Positions 18,826 to 28,560 of a stretch of DNA of 64,000 nt are shown here, one piece after another; positions within the stretch are counted from its first letter, which is position 1, and each line of letters opens with the position of its first letter. Source of the DNA: SZUA-252 sp035716005 (GTDB taxonomy: Bacteria > Eisenbacteria > RBG-16-71-46 > SZUA-252); contig DASTKG010000143.1 of NCBI GenBank assembly GCA_035716005.1, positions 1-64,000 on the forward strand, written 5' to 3'. The notes under the pieces were generated by a model that was given only the letters and a program-made list of their open reading frames with translations, ran no database searches and was not told the DNA's origin. A program made the position numbers and the translations under genes.

Positions 18826-20306
18826 CGAAGCCGGCCGGAATCTCCGACGATTCGCGGGCGAAGTACGAGCCGGTGATCGGCCTCGAGGTCCACGCGCAGC
18901 TGAAGACGAAGACGAAGATCTTCTGCTCCTGCAGCACGACGTTCGGCGCCGCGCCGAATTCGCAGGTCTGTCCCGTCTGTCTCGGGCTTCCCGGCGTCCT
19001 GCCGGTCCTGAACGAGCGGGCGGTCGAGTTCGCCGCGATGACCGGCCTCGCCGTGGGCGCCACCGTCCATCCGCGGAGCATCTTCGCCCGGAAGAACTAC
19101 TTCTATCCCGATCTTCCGAAGGGGTACCAGATCTCCCAGTACGACCGCCCGCTCTGCGAGGGAGGCGGCGTGGAGATCCACGTCGGCGACGTCCGGAAGC
19201 GGATCGGCCTCGTCCGGATCCATCTCGAGGAGGACGCCGGGAAGTCGCTCCACCCGGAGGGGAAGGAGGGGGTGAACACGACCCGCGTCGACCTGAATCG
19301 AGCGGGCGTCCCCCTGATCGAGATCGTTTCCGAGCCCGACATCCGGTCGGGGGCGGAGGCGTACCACTACCTGACGAAGCTGAAGCAGATCCTCGTCTAC
19401 CTCGACGTCTGCGACGGGAACATGGAGGAGGGGAGCCTTCGCTGCGACGCGAACGTCTCGGTGCGTCCTCGCGGGCAGGCGGCCTTCGGCACGAGGACCG
19501 AGATCAAGAATCTCAACTCCTTCCGCTACGTGGAGAAGGCGATCGCCTACGAGATCGACCGCCAGATCGCGCTGATCGAGTCGGGCGGGCGCGTCGTGCA
19601 GGAGACGCTCCTCTGGGATTCGGCGCGCGGCGTCGCCGAGACGCTGCGGGGCAAGGAGGAAGCGCACGACTATCGCTACTTCCCCGAGCCCGACCTCCTG
19701 CCGGTCGATCTCGACGCCTCCTGGGTGGAAGGGCTTCACGCCACGCTCCCCGAGCTTCCCGACGCGCTCCGCGAGCGGCTGGTCCGCGAACAGGGGATTC
19801 CCGAGTACGACGCCGAAGTCCTGACCGAGACGAGGGCGCTCGCCTCCTACTACGAGGAGACGTCGCTCCGATCGGGGCAGCCGAAGCTCGCGTCGAACTG
19901 GATCATGACCGAGGTGAACGCGGTTCGGAACAAGACGGGCGACACGATCGAATCGTTTCCGATCCGCCCCGATCGCCTCGGCGATCTGGTCGGCATGGTC
20001 TCGAGCGGGCGCGTCTCGGGGAAGATCGCGAAGCAGCTCTTCGAGCTGATGCTCGGCGACCCCGCGGGCCCCGAGGCCTTGGTGCAGAAGCACGGGCTCC
20101 TTCCCATCGAGGACGAGGCCGCGCTCCGCGCGCTGGTGCGGGAGGTGATCGCCGCGAATCCGGGCCCGGCCGCCGAATTCCGCGCGGGGAAGGAGAAGAC
20201 CTTCGCGTTCCTCGTGGGCCAAGCCATGAAGCAATCGCGCGGCCGCGCGCATCCGGAGAAGCTCCAGGCCGCGCTCAAGGCCGTACTGACGGAGGAATCG
20301 GCATGA
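18822..20306 (+). CDS. gatB: Asp-tRNA(Asn)/Glu-tRNA(Gln) amidotransferase subunit B
   Basis: A 494-residue kinase-like subunit that binds and phosphorylates the mischarged tRNA before amidation. YEPVIGLEVHAQL opens the conserved domain. The zinc-site cysteines appear as FCSCST and CPVCLGLPG, followed by KNYFYPDLPKGYQISQ. The C-terminal 150 residues form the helical and YqeY-like tRNA-binding tail (WIMTEVNAVRNKTG and onwards). ATG 18822 overlaps gatA (ATGA); the end overlaps purD by 4 nt. A full gatCAB set implies that Gln-tRNA, Asn-tRNA or both are made indirectly. Confidence 0.95.
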   Translation: MTKPAGISDDSRAKYEPVIGLEVHAQLKTKTKIFCSCSTTFGAAPNSQVCPVCLGLPGVLPVLNERAVEFAAMTGLAVGATVHPRSIFARKNYFYPDLPKGYQISQYDRPLCEGGGVEIHVGDVRKRIGLVRIHLEEDAGKSLHPEGKEGVNTTRVDLNRAGVPLIEIVSEPDIRSGAEAYHYLTKLKQILVYLDVCDGNMEEGSLRCDANVSVRPRGQAAFGTRTEIKNLNSFRYVEKAIAYEIDRQIALIESGGRVVQETLLWDSARGVAETLRGKEEAHDYRYFPEPDLLPVDLDASWVEGLHATLPELPDALRERLVREQGIPEYDAEVLTETRALASYYEETSLRSGQPKLASNWIMTEVNAVRNKTGDTIESFPIRPDRLGDLVGMVSSGRVSGKIAKQLFELMLGDPAGPEALVQKHGLLPIEDEAALRALVREVIAANPGPAAEFRAGKEKTFAFLVGQAMKQSRGRAHPEKLQAALKAVLTEESA

Positions 20307-21616
20307 TCAAGATGCGGGTGCTGGTCGTGGGACAGGGGGGGCGCGAGCACGCGCTGGTGGAGGCGCTCCACAACGCCGACGACCACCCCGAGGTCTTCGT
20401 GACGCCGGGGAATCCCGGCATGGAGGAATTCGCGGAGCGCGTGGCGATCGCCCCGACCGACGTGGAGTCGATCGTCGGCTGGTCGCGGAAGAACGCGATC
20501 GACTTCGTGGTGATCGGCCCCGAGTCGGCGCTCGAGGTGGGGCTGGCCGACGCGCTTCGCGAGGTCGGCATCGCCGTCCTCGGACCGGGCGCGGCGGGGG
20601 CCAGGCTCGAGACGAGCAAGTGCTACTCGAAGGAGCTCCTGAAGCGTCTCGGTCTCCCGACCGCCGATTTCTACGTGGCCAAGACGCCGGAGGACGCGGA
20701 GGCGCGGGTGCGGAACGCCGCCTATCCGCTCGTCCTGAAGGCCGACGGCCTCGCGGCGGGGAAAGGGGTCGTCATCGCGGAGAACGAGAAGGAGGCGTTC
20801 TCCGCCATCGACGCCTGGATGCGGGAGGGAGAGCTGGGCCCCGCGGGGCAGACGCTTCTCATCGAGGAGTACCTGCGCGGCGAGGAGGCCTCCATTCTCG
20901 TCCTCGCCGACGGGGAGCGCTGGATGCTCTTTCCGCCGGCGCGCGACCACAAGCGGATCGGCGACGGCGACACAGGGCCGAACACGGGCGGCATGGGAGC
21001 GTGCGCGCCGGCGCGTACGCCGAGCGAGGCGGAGGCGATCGCCATCGCGAAGCGGATCGTCGATCCGGTGCTGGCCGCCCTGCGCGAGGAGAAGACCCCC
21101 TACCGGGGCATCCTCTACCTCGGCCTCATGCTGACCGAGAAGGGCCCGCAGGTGCTCGAGTTCAACGCCCGCTTCGGCGATCCGGAGGCGCAGGTGGTTC
21201 TGCCGCTCCTGGCCGAAGATCCCCTTCCGCTCCTCTGGAACGCGGCGCTCGGCCGGCTGCCGGCGGACCGCCACGCGACCTTCATGAAGCACGAGGGGGC
21301 CGCGGTCTGCGTCGTCCTCGCCTCGGCCGGCTATCCGGCGCGTCCCGCGACCGGCGACTACATCGAAGGGCTGGAGGGACCCTGGCCGCACGGGATCCAT
21401 CTCTATCACGCCGGCATCGACAAGCACCTCGGCCGCTGGGTGACGAGCGGCGGGCGCGTTCTGGGGGTCACGGCGCGCGGGATGACGATCGAGGACGCCC
21501 GCGAGGCGGCCTACGACGCCGCGTCGCGCATCTACTTCCCGGGCATGCAGTACCGGCGCGACATCGCGCTCGTGCCGGAACCCACGACGGAGTCATCGCG
21601 AGGGCACGAATCATGA
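20303..21616 (+). CDS. purD: phosphoribosylamine-glycine ligase (GARS)
   Basis: A 437-residue ATP-grasp enzyme catalysing the second step of de novo purine synthesis. LVVGQGGREHALVEAL is the N-terminal GARS motif; VVIGPESALEVGLADAL and FGPGAA-like LGPGAAGARLE follow; LKADGLAAGKGVV is the ATP-grasp core and FNARFGDPEAQVVLPLL the metal and substrate block. GARS-typical NTGGMGACAP is present. The ATG overlaps gatB (ATGA) and the end overlaps purE (4 nt), so translation and purine genes share a transcript here. Confidence 0.95.
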   Translation: MIKMRVLVVGQGGREHALVEALHNADDHPEVFVTPGNPGMEEFAERVAIAPTDVESIVGWSRKNAIDFVVIGPESALEVGLADALREVGIAVLGPGAAGARLETSKCYSKELLKRLGLPTADFYVAKTPEDAEARVRNAAYPLVLKADGLAAGKGVVIAENEKEAFSAIDAWMREGELGPAGQTLLIEEYLRGEEASILVLADGERWMLFPPARDHKRIGDGDTGPNTGGMGACAPARTPSEAEAIAIAKRIVDPVLAALREEKTPYRGILYLGLMLTEKGPQVLEFNARFGDPEAQVVLPLLAEDPLPLLWNAALGRLPADRHATFMKHEGAAVCVVLASAGYPARPATGDYIEGLEGPWPHGIHLYHAGIDKHLGRWVTSGGRVLGVTARGMTIEDAREAAYDAASRIYFPGMQYRRDIALVPEPTTESSRGHES

Positions 21617-22089
21617 CCCACACGGCGCGCGTCGCCATCCTCTTCGGAAGCGAGTCGGACCGGGCCACGATGGAGGAGACGGCCAAGGTCCTCGACAGCT
21701 TCGACGTCAAGCACGAGATGCATCACGCGTCGGCCCACCGGTCGCCCGACAAGGTGCGGGAGATCGTCGCGTCGGCGCCCGGGCGGGGCGTGCAGGTCTT
21801 CATCGCGGGCGCCGGCATGGCGAATCATCTCGCGGGAACCGTCGCGGCCCACACGACGCTTCCCGTCATCGGCGTTCCGCTCCTGGGCTCCGCGCTCGGG
21901 GGCGCCGACTCGCTCTACTCGACCGTTCAGATGCCTCCCGGCGTTCCCGTCGCCACCGTGGCGATCGGCTCGCCCGGCGCGAAGAACGCCGCCGTCCTCG
22001 CCGTCCAGATCCTCGCCCTGAACGATCCGGGCCTTCAACTGATGCTCGAGGACCTGAAGACGCGCCTCGCGCGCGGCGAGAAGCTCTAG
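21613..22089 (+). CDS. purE: N5-carboxyaminoimidazole ribonucleotide mutase (class I PurE)
   Basis: A 158-residue enzyme of purine synthesis that moves the carboxyl group of N5-CAIR to form CAIR. LFGSESDRATMEET is the phosphate-binding N-terminus, HHASAHRSPD contains the catalytic His, and AGAGMANHLAGTVAAHT with VIGVPL are the usual core blocks. Length and motifs fit the bacterial mutase (class I) rather than the carboxylase type. The start overlaps purD by 4 nt. A purK partner is not in the window. Confidence 0.94.
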   Translation: MTHTARVAILFGSESDRATMEETAKVLDSFDVKHEMHHASAHRSPDKVREIVASAPGRGVQVFIAGAGMANHLAGTVAAHTTLPVIGVPLLGSALGGADSLYSTVQMPPGVPVATVAIGSPGAKNAAVLAVQILALNDPGLQLMLEDLKTRLARGEKL

Positions 22090-22093
22090 CGGC

Positions 22094-22726
22094 GTGACGC
22101 GGCGCGTCGATCTCGCGGCGGCGTCCTCCTGGGGGGCCGTCGTGGAGGAGGCCGCGGAGGCGCTTCGCCGCGGCGACGTGGTCGTCCTCCCGGCCGAGGG
22201 CCTCTACGGCTATCACGTTCGCGCCGACGATCCCGCGGCGCTCGCCGCGCTCCAACGCGTGAAGCCGCGGGAGGAAGGGCGCGGATGGATCGTGCTGCTG
22301 CCGGAGGGCCCTCCGGAGCCTTCCGCCGAGTCGCCGCCCGACCCCTGGCGCGCCTCGCTTCCGTCCGCCGCGGCGGCTCTCGCTCGCGCCCACTGGCCGG
22401 GAGCGCTCACGCTCGTCGTGCCGGCCCCGGGCTGCGCGCTCCCCGAACTGACGGCCCGGGACGGGACGATCGCGCTTCGCTCGCCGGGGAGCGCCTTCCT
22501 GCAATCCGTCCTGCTCGCGACCGGATGCCCGCTCGTTTCGACGTCGGCGAATCGACCGGGGGAGCCGCCGCCCTCCCGCTTCGAGGATTGCCGGATCGAG
22601 GGGGTGGCCCTCGCCGTGGACGCGGGGCCGCTCTCGGGGCTTCCCTCCACCGTGGCGAGGGTGGACGGAAGTACCGTCGAGGTGCTGCGTTCCGGGGCCC
22701 TGAAGGTGGAGGGGGAGGCCCCTTGA
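22094..22726 (+). CDS. YrdC/Sua5-domain protein, putative threonylcarbamoyl-AMP synthase
   Basis: A 210-residue YrdC-fold protein. The family makes L-threonylcarbamoyladenylate for the t6A modification of ANN-decoding tRNAs. The fold is recognisable from GDVVVLPAEGLYGYHV, LQRVKPREEGRGWIVLL, WPGALTLVVPAP, IALRSPGS, PLVSTSANRPGEPP and the end block LPSTVARVDGSTVEVLRSGAL. The first motif departs from the usual PTxTVYGLG, so I am less sure of the exact activity than of the fold. The GTG start lies 4 nt after purE. The last codons overlap the promoter of the next gene. Confidence 0.78.
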   Translation: MTRRVDLAAASSWGAVVEEAAEALRRGDVVVLPAEGLYGYHVRADDPAALAALQRVKPREEGRGWIVLLPEGPPEPSAESPPDPWRASLPSAAAALARAHWPGALTLVVPAPGCALPELTARDGTIALRSPGSAFLQSVLLATGCPLVSTSANRPGEPPPSRFEDCRIEGVALAVDAGPLSGLPSTVARVDGSTVEVLRSGALKVEGEAP

Positions 22727-22751
22727 CGCTCTCTGGTGGCGCCCCTAGACT
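22723..22751 (+). promoter_or_regulatory. sigma70-like promoter for the phosphatase gene
   Basis: TTGACG at 22723-22728 and TAGACT at 22746-22751 with a 17-nt spacer, the -35 box overlapping the stop codon of the YrdC-domain gene. A start near 22758 would leave about 30 nt of leader before ATG 22788. Confidence 0.6.
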
Positions 22752-22787
22752 CGTCCCGTCAAGCCCTCTTCCGACCCTGCGAGGCTC

Positions 22788-23276
22788 ATGTTCCACGTAC
22801 TCCTGATCTGCACGGGGAACACCTGCCGTAGCCCGATGGCCGAGGCGCTCTTGCGCTCGATCCTGCCGCCCGAGCTGGCGGGGCAGGTGTCGGTGGGTTC
22901 GGCGGGAACGGGCGCCACGGACGGCGCGCCGGCGACCGATCTCGCGATCGCGACCCTGGCCGCCGAGGAACTCGCGCTCCAGGACCACCGGTCGCGGGCG
23001 CTGACGCCCCGGCTCGTTCGCGAGGCCGATCTGATCCTCGCGATGGAGCCGCGGCACGCGGAATGGGCGCGGAGTCTGGCGCCCGAAGCGCGCGAGCGGA
23101 TTCGACTCATCACCGAGCAAGGCGCCGAAGGCGGCGCCGCGGCGCCGGGCATTCGCGATCCCATCGGCGGGACCGCGGAGGACTACGCCGACACCTTTAA
23201 CCGGATTCGGAGCCACCTGCTGCGGTGGATCCCTCTCATTCGAGAGGCGGTCGAGCGGCGGGAAGGCGTTCGGTAG
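22788..23276 (+). CDS. low-molecular-weight protein-tyrosine phosphatase family protein
   Basis: A 162-residue cytoplasmic phosphatase of the LMW-PTP family. The P-loop CTGNTCRS is at residues 8-15, with catalytic Cys8 and Arg14, and DPIGGTAEDYADTF near residue 124 carries the general-acid Asp. Members with this form act either on protein tyrosine (often in capsule or exopolysaccharide export) or as protein-arginine phosphatases. The Thr in the P-loop (GNTCRS) is the feature said to mark the arginine-phosphatase subgroup, so YwlE-like activity is possible. No tyrosine kinase gene is nearby. The gene appears monocistronic, between a promoter and a stem-loop. Confidence 0.85.
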   Translation: MFHVLLICTGNTCRSPMAEALLRSILPPELAGQVSVGSAGTGATDGAPATDLAIATLAAEELALQDHRSRALTPRLVREADLILAMEPRHAEWARSLAPEARERIRLITEQGAEGGAAAPGIRDPIGGTAEDYADTFNRIRSHLLRWIPLIREAVERREGVR

Positions 23277-23278
23277 CA

Positions 23279-23307
23279 CCGGCGCGGCCGCGCGAGGCCG
23301 CCGCCGG
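23279..23307 (+). terminator. GC-rich stem-loop between phosphatase and ilvE
   Basis: CCGGCGCGGCC pairs with GGCCGCCGCCGG over 11 base pairs with one bulged C and a 6-nt loop, beginning 3 nt after the phosphatase stop. There is no following T tract, and the ilvE ribosome binding site starts 5 nt later, so it could be a weak terminator or a leader hairpin for ilvE. Confidence 0.4.
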
Positions 23308-23321
23308 CCACAGGAGGAGCC

Positions 23322-24284
23322 ATGGCGCGGGAAGCCAAGCCTGTCATCTGGATGAACGGAAAGTTCGTCGATCTCGAGAACGCCAAGATTCACGTGCTCT
23401 CGCACGTCGTCCACTACGGTTCGAGCGTGTTCGAGGGGATCCGCGCGTACGACACGCCGCGCGGCACCGCCATCTTCCGGCTCGACCGCCACACGCAGCG
23501 GCTTCTCGACTCGTGCAAGATCGCCCGCATGGAGCCGACGTTCGGCTACGACGAGCTCATGGAGGCGATGAAGGCGACGGTCCGCGAGAACGGCGGCGCC
23601 GCCTGCTACCTCCGTCCCGTCGTCTACCGCGGCTACAAGTCGCTCGGCGTGAATCCGACGGGCGTCCCGGTCGACGTGGCGATCGCCACGCTCAACTGGG
23701 GGAAATACCTCGGCAAGGACGCCCTCGACAAGGGAATCGCGGTGCGGGTCTCCTCGTGGCGCCGGGCCGCCCCCGACACCTTCCCCTTCATGGCGAAGAC
23801 GGGCGCCAATTACATGAACTCCCAGCTCATCAAGCTCGAGGCGATCGCCGACGGCTACGAAGAGGGAATCGCGCTCGACTCCTTCGGCTTCCTCGCCGAG
23901 GGGAGCGGCGAGAATCTCTTCCTCGTGCGCGGGAACACCGTCTTCACGCCGACCCTGGCGAGCGCCATCCTCCCGGGCGTGACGCGGGACTGCATCCTGG
24001 TCCTCGCGCGCGAGCTCGGCTACGACGTGCGCGAAGAGCAGCTTCCGCGCGAGATGCTCACCGTCGCCGACGAGGTCTTCTTCACCGGCACGGCGGCCGA
24101 GATCACGCCGATCACCAGCATCGACCGCATGCCGGTCGGAAACGGCAAGGTCGGCCCGGTCACGAAGAAGCTCCAGGCGGCGTTCTTCGACATCATCGAG
24201 GGACGTTCGCGCGACCGTCACGGCTGGCTCTTCCCGATCGCGGCCACCGGCAAGGTGCAGCGGGCGGCGAAGAAGGCCCGCTGA
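23322..24284 (+). CDS. ilvE: branched-chain amino acid aminotransferase
   Basis: A 320-residue fold-type IV PLP transaminase that makes Val, Leu and Ile from their keto acids with glutamate. IWMNGKFVD is the N-terminus; HVVHYGSSVFEGIRAYDT and FRLDRHTQRLLDS are the substrate-site blocks; the PLP lysine is in PFMAKTGANYMNSQL; AEGSGENLFLV and VFFTGTAAEITPI complete the family signature. A strong AGGAGG precedes the ATG by 5-7 nt. glyA follows after 10 nt, probably in the same transcript. Confidence 0.93.
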   Translation: MAREAKPVIWMNGKFVDLENAKIHVLSHVVHYGSSVFEGIRAYDTPRGTAIFRLDRHTQRLLDSCKIARMEPTFGYDELMEAMKATVRENGGAACYLRPVVYRGYKSLGVNPTGVPVDVAIATLNWGKYLGKDALDKGIAVRVSSWRRAAPDTFPFMAKTGANYMNSQLIKLEAIADGYEEGIALDSFGFLAEGSGENLFLVRGNTVFTPTLASAILPGVTRDCILVLARELGYDVREEQLPREMLTVADEVFFTGTAAEITPITSIDRMPVGNGKVGPVTKKLQAAFFDIIEGRSRDRHGWLFPIAATGKVQRAAKKAR

Positions 24285-24294
24285 AAGGGAGCGC

Positions 24295-25614
24295 GTGAGC
24301 CCCGCTCCGGTGCCGCCCCCGTCGCCCGCCACGGCCGCGTCGAACGACGCGGGGCCGGGCGCGCGCGACGCGGCGCTGACGTTCGTCGACCCCGAGATCG
24401 CCGACGCGATCGCGCGGGAGACGCGCCGCCAGCGCGGCACGCTCGAGCTGATCGCCTCCGAGAACTTCGTGAGCGAGGCGGTCCTCGAGGCGGTGGGCTC
24501 TCCCCTCACCAACAAGTACGCCGAGGGCTATCCCGGCAAGCGCTACTACGGCGGGTGCGAGTTCGTCGACGTCGCCGAATCGCTCGCCATCGAACGGGCC
24601 AAGGCGCTCTTCGGCGCCGACCACGCGAACGTGCAGCCGCACGCCGGCGCCCAGGCGAATCTGGCCGCCTACATGGCCCTCATGCCTCCGGGCTCCACGC
24701 TCCTCGGCATGAAGCTCGCGCACGGCGGCCACCTGACGCACGGGCACAAGGTCTCCTGGTCGGGGATCATCTTCAAGGCGGTCCAGTACGGGCTCTCGCC
24801 CGAGACCGGCACCCTCGACTACGACGAGGTCGCGTCGCTGGCCCGCGAGCATCGCCCCCAGGTGATCGTCGCCGGGGCGAGCGCGTACCCTCGCTTCATC
24901 GACTTCGCCCGCTTCCGGGCGATCGCCGACGAGGTCGGCGCGAAGCTCGTGGTCGACATGGCCCACATCGCGGGGCTCGTCGCGGCGGGGGTCCATCCGA
25001 GCCCCGTCCCCGATTCGCACGTCGTCACGACCACCACCCACAAGACGCTCCGCGGCCCCCGGAGCGGGCTCATCCTCTGCAAGAGCGAATTCGCGAAAGC
25101 GGTTGATAAAGCTGTCTTTCCGGGTATGCAGGGTGGGCCACTCATGCACGTCATCGCGGCCAAGGCGGTCTGCTTCAAGGAGGCCGCCTCGTCCGACTTC
25201 AGGCTCTACGCGGCGCGAGTCGTCGAGAACGCCAAGACGCTCGCCGACGAGCTCCTGGCGCGCGGCTACCAACTCGTCACGGGCGGAACCGACAATCACC
25301 TTCTCCTCGTCGACTTCAAGAAGGCCGACTTCTCGGGGGCCGAAGCTGAAACCGCGCTCCATCACGCGGGTATCACGGTGAACAAGAACGCCGTCCCCGA
25401 CGATCCGCGCCCGCCGGCCGTCACGAGCGGGATCCGGATCGGGACCGCCGCCGTCACGACGCGCGGTCTCGGCGTCGCGGAGATGAAGCTCCTCGCGGGC
25501 TGGATCGACGAAGCGATCCGCGCCCGGAACGACGCCACGGCCCTCGCCGCGATCGAGCGGCAGGTGACCGATCTCTGCCGCGCCTATCCGCTCTACTCGG
25601 GCCGGCTCGTCTAG
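24295..25614 (+). CDS. glyA: serine hydroxymethyltransferase
   Basis: A 439-residue PLP enzyme interconverting serine and glycine with tetrahydrofolate, the main source of one-carbon units. RGTLELIASENFVSEAVLEA, NKYAEGYPGKRYYGGCE and VQPHAGAQANLAAYMAL are canonical; the PLP lysine is in VTTTTHKTLRGPRSGL; FPGMQGGPLMHVIAAKAV follows. Relative to standard enzymes it has an extra N-terminal segment of roughly 25 residues rich in Pro and Ala, so a later start is possible, but GTG 24295 has a GGGAG upstream. A short stretch around 25085-25130 is less GC-rich than the rest yet encodes conserved residues. Confidence 0.94.
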   Translation: MSPAPVPPPSPATAASNDAGPGARDAALTFVDPEIADAIARETRRQRGTLELIASENFVSEAVLEAVGSPLTNKYAEGYPGKRYYGGCEFVDVAESLAIERAKALFGADHANVQPHAGAQANLAAYMALMPPGSTLLGMKLAHGGHLTHGHKVSWSGIIFKAVQYGLSPETGTLDYDEVASLAREHRPQVIVAGASAYPRFIDFARFRAIADEVGAKLVVDMAHIAGLVAAGVHPSPVPDSHVVTTTTHKTLRGPRSGLILCKSEFAKAVDKAVFPGMQGGPLMHVIAAKAVCFKEAASSDFRLYAARVVENAKTLADELLARGYQLVTGGTDNHLLLVDFKKADFSGAEAETALHHAGITVNKNAVPDDPRPPAVTSGIRIGTAAVTTRGLGVAEMKLLAGWIDEAIRARNDATALAAIERQVTDLCRAYPLYSGRLV

Positions 25615-25638
25615 CACCCGCGACCCCCGGAAAACCGA

Positions 25639-26624
<986 letters not shown>

Positions 26625-26628
<4 letters not shown>

Positions 26629-27500
26629 TCACGCCGGAGCTTCTCGCTCAGGTCCGCCGGCTGACGATCCGAAGCCGCCGGGCGGTCGAGGAGGTTTTCT
26701 CCGGGGCGTACCGGAGCGCCTTCCGCGGGCAGGGGCTCGAATTCGCGGAAGTTCGTGAATACGTGCCCGGCGACGACATCCGATCGATCGACTGGAACGT
26801 GACGGCCCGGGCCGGCCGCCCCTTCGTGAAGCGTTTCGACGAGGAGCGCGAGCTGACGGTGATCGTGGCCCTCGACCTCTCGGGATCGCTCGCGTTCGGC
26901 AGCCGCTCTCGCGCGAAGCGCGACGCCGCCGCGGAGGCGGGCGCGCTCCTGGCGCTCGCGGCCGCGCGCAATCGCGATCGCGTCGGCCTCCTCCTCTTCA
27001 CCGACCGCGTGGAGCTCTTCCTTCCGCCGGGGAAGAGCCGCTCTCGGGCGCTCCGCATCGCGCGCGAACTCCTCGCGTTCGAGCCGGAGGGGCGCGGCAC
27101 CGACCTCGGCGCGGCGTTCGGCTTCCTCCATCGCGTCCTGCGCCGGCGCTCCGTCGTCTTCCTCATCTCCGACTGGCGCGGCGCCGGATTCGATCGCCCC
27201 CTCTCGCTCCTCGCGCGGAAACACGACGTCGTGGCGCTCGACGTCGCCGATCCGCTGGAGCGGGAGGCTCCCACGCGAGGACTCCTCCGCGTGCGCGACC
27301 TCGAGACCGGCAAGGCGGCCTGGGTCGACGCCTCCTCCCGCGCGGCGCGCGGCGCCTGGCGCGCGGCCGTGGCCCGCCGCGGGAAAGAACTCGATCAGAC
27401 CTTCCGGCGCGCCGGGGTGCCGCGGCTCTCGCTCGACGCGGAACGCGCGGCGGCTCCGGTCCTCATCCGCTACTTCGAGCGCCGCGCGGCCTCTCGGTAG
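26625..27500 (+). CDS. DUF58 domain protein (VWA-like partner of MoxR)
   Basis: A 291-residue cytoplasmic protein. The DUF58 core is clear: GLEFAEVREYVPGDDIRSID with WNVTARAGRPFVKRFDEERE at about residues 38-80. It is followed by a VWA-like fold beginning VIVALDLSGSLAFG, whose DxSxS is the metal-ion-dependent adhesion motif. DUF58 proteins almost always sit next to MoxR and are thought to be its partner, but no biochemical role is settled. GTG overlaps the moxR stop (GTGA). Confidence 0.88.
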
Positions 27501-27504
27501 GGCG

Positions 27505-28557
27505 ATGCGCGCGCGCCGACTGACTCGCCCGCGCGGAGCGATCGCCGCGGCGTTCGCGTTCGCGGTCCTCGTCCCGGCGCTGGCCGGCTGCGGCGGCTCG
27601 AACGAGGCGGGGAGCGCGCGCGAGCGGGACGAGCAGCGCGCCTACGGCCGCGTGGTGGCGCGAAGCGAAGTCTCGCCGCGCCGCGTCACGCTCGGCGATC
27701 CCGTCGTCTGGACCCTGACCGCGACCCTGCCGCCGACGAGCGTCCCGGGAGCGGTGCGGCTCGCGCCGGCTCCCGCCACGCTCGAGATCGTGCCCCGCGG
27801 CGAACCGACGATCCGTCCCGCGCGGGGCGCCGTCGTCTGGAGCCGCGTCTACGATCTTCGAGGCTTCGATCTCGGCCCGCTTCCGCTTCCCGAGGCGCTC
27901 CTGCGCGTCAACGTGGGGCGGCCCGGGAGCGTCGTCGTCCGCGACTCGCTCCTCTTTCCGCCCGACACGCTCGCGGTCGATTCGCTCACGCCGGCCGCGA
28001 CCGGCGCCCTCTCGCCCGATCGCGGGCCCGTCGATCCGGGACTCCGGCCGATCGACGTCGCGGTCGCCGTGGGGTTGGCGCTGCTCGTCGTGGGACTCCT
28101 CGTCGCGCTCGTCCTGGCTTGGCGGCGCAGGCGGGCTCGCCCCGAGCCGGCCCTCCCCGGCGAGGCGCCGGAAGCCCCGTTCGCGCGGGCGCTCGAGTCG
28201 CTCCGGCAGGACGGCCCGGCCCTTCCGCGCGACGCGTTCCACGACCGCCTGAGCGACGCCATCCGCCGCTACGTGACCGCGGCGACCGGCGTCGACGCCA
28301 TCGATCTCACGACGCGCGAGCTGGAGCGCGAGCTGAGACGCTCGCCGCGCGCCCGCGACGAGGCGGCGGCCGAGGTGGTCCGCATCCTTCGCCGCTCCGA
28401 CCTCGTGAAGTTCGCGCGCCGCTCCGACGCGTGGGAGGAGGCGAAGACGCTCCTGGAGGACGCGGCCCGCCTCTCCGGCGCCGTGGCGGCGGAGCCCGCG
28501 CCTGGAGCGGAGCCCGCACCCGCTCCCACGCCCGCGCCCGGACGGGAAGGGACGTAG
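27505..28557 (+). CDS. lipoprotein/membrane protein of the Bat cluster (DUF4381-like)
   Basis: A 350-residue protein that starts with a signal peptide and a lipobox (LAGC, Cys at about residue 29). A periplasmic beta-rich domain of about 140 residues resembles the BatD N-terminal strand pattern (VSPRRVTLGDPVVWTLT). A transmembrane helix lies at about residues 177-205, then a cytoplasmic helical domain (AFHDRLSDAIRRYVTAATG) and a Pro/Ala-rich tail. The arrangement matches the small membrane protein (often annotated DUF4381) between DUF58 and BatA in many Bat clusters. Having a lipobox and a second membrane helix is slightly odd; the lipobox may simply be a cleavage-site coincidence. No enzymatic motif is visible. 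Confidence 0.7.
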   Translation: MRARRLTRPRGAIAAAFAFAVLVPALAGCGGSNEAGSARERDEQRAYGRVVARSEVSPRRVTLGDPVVWTLTATLPPTSVPGAVRLAPAPATLEIVPRGEPTIRPARGAVVWSRVYDLRGFDLGPLPLPEALLRVNVGRPGSVVVRDSLLFPPDTLAVDSLTPAATGALSPDRGPVDPGLRPIDVAVAVGLALLVVGLLVALVLAWRRRRARPEPALPGEAPEAPFARALESLRQDGPALPRDAFHDRLSDAIRRYVTAATGVDAIDLTTRELERELRRSPRARDEAAAEVVRILRRSDLVKFARRSDAWEEAKTLLEDAARLSGAVAAEPAPGAEPAPAPTPAPGREGT

Positions 28558-28560
28558 CCG

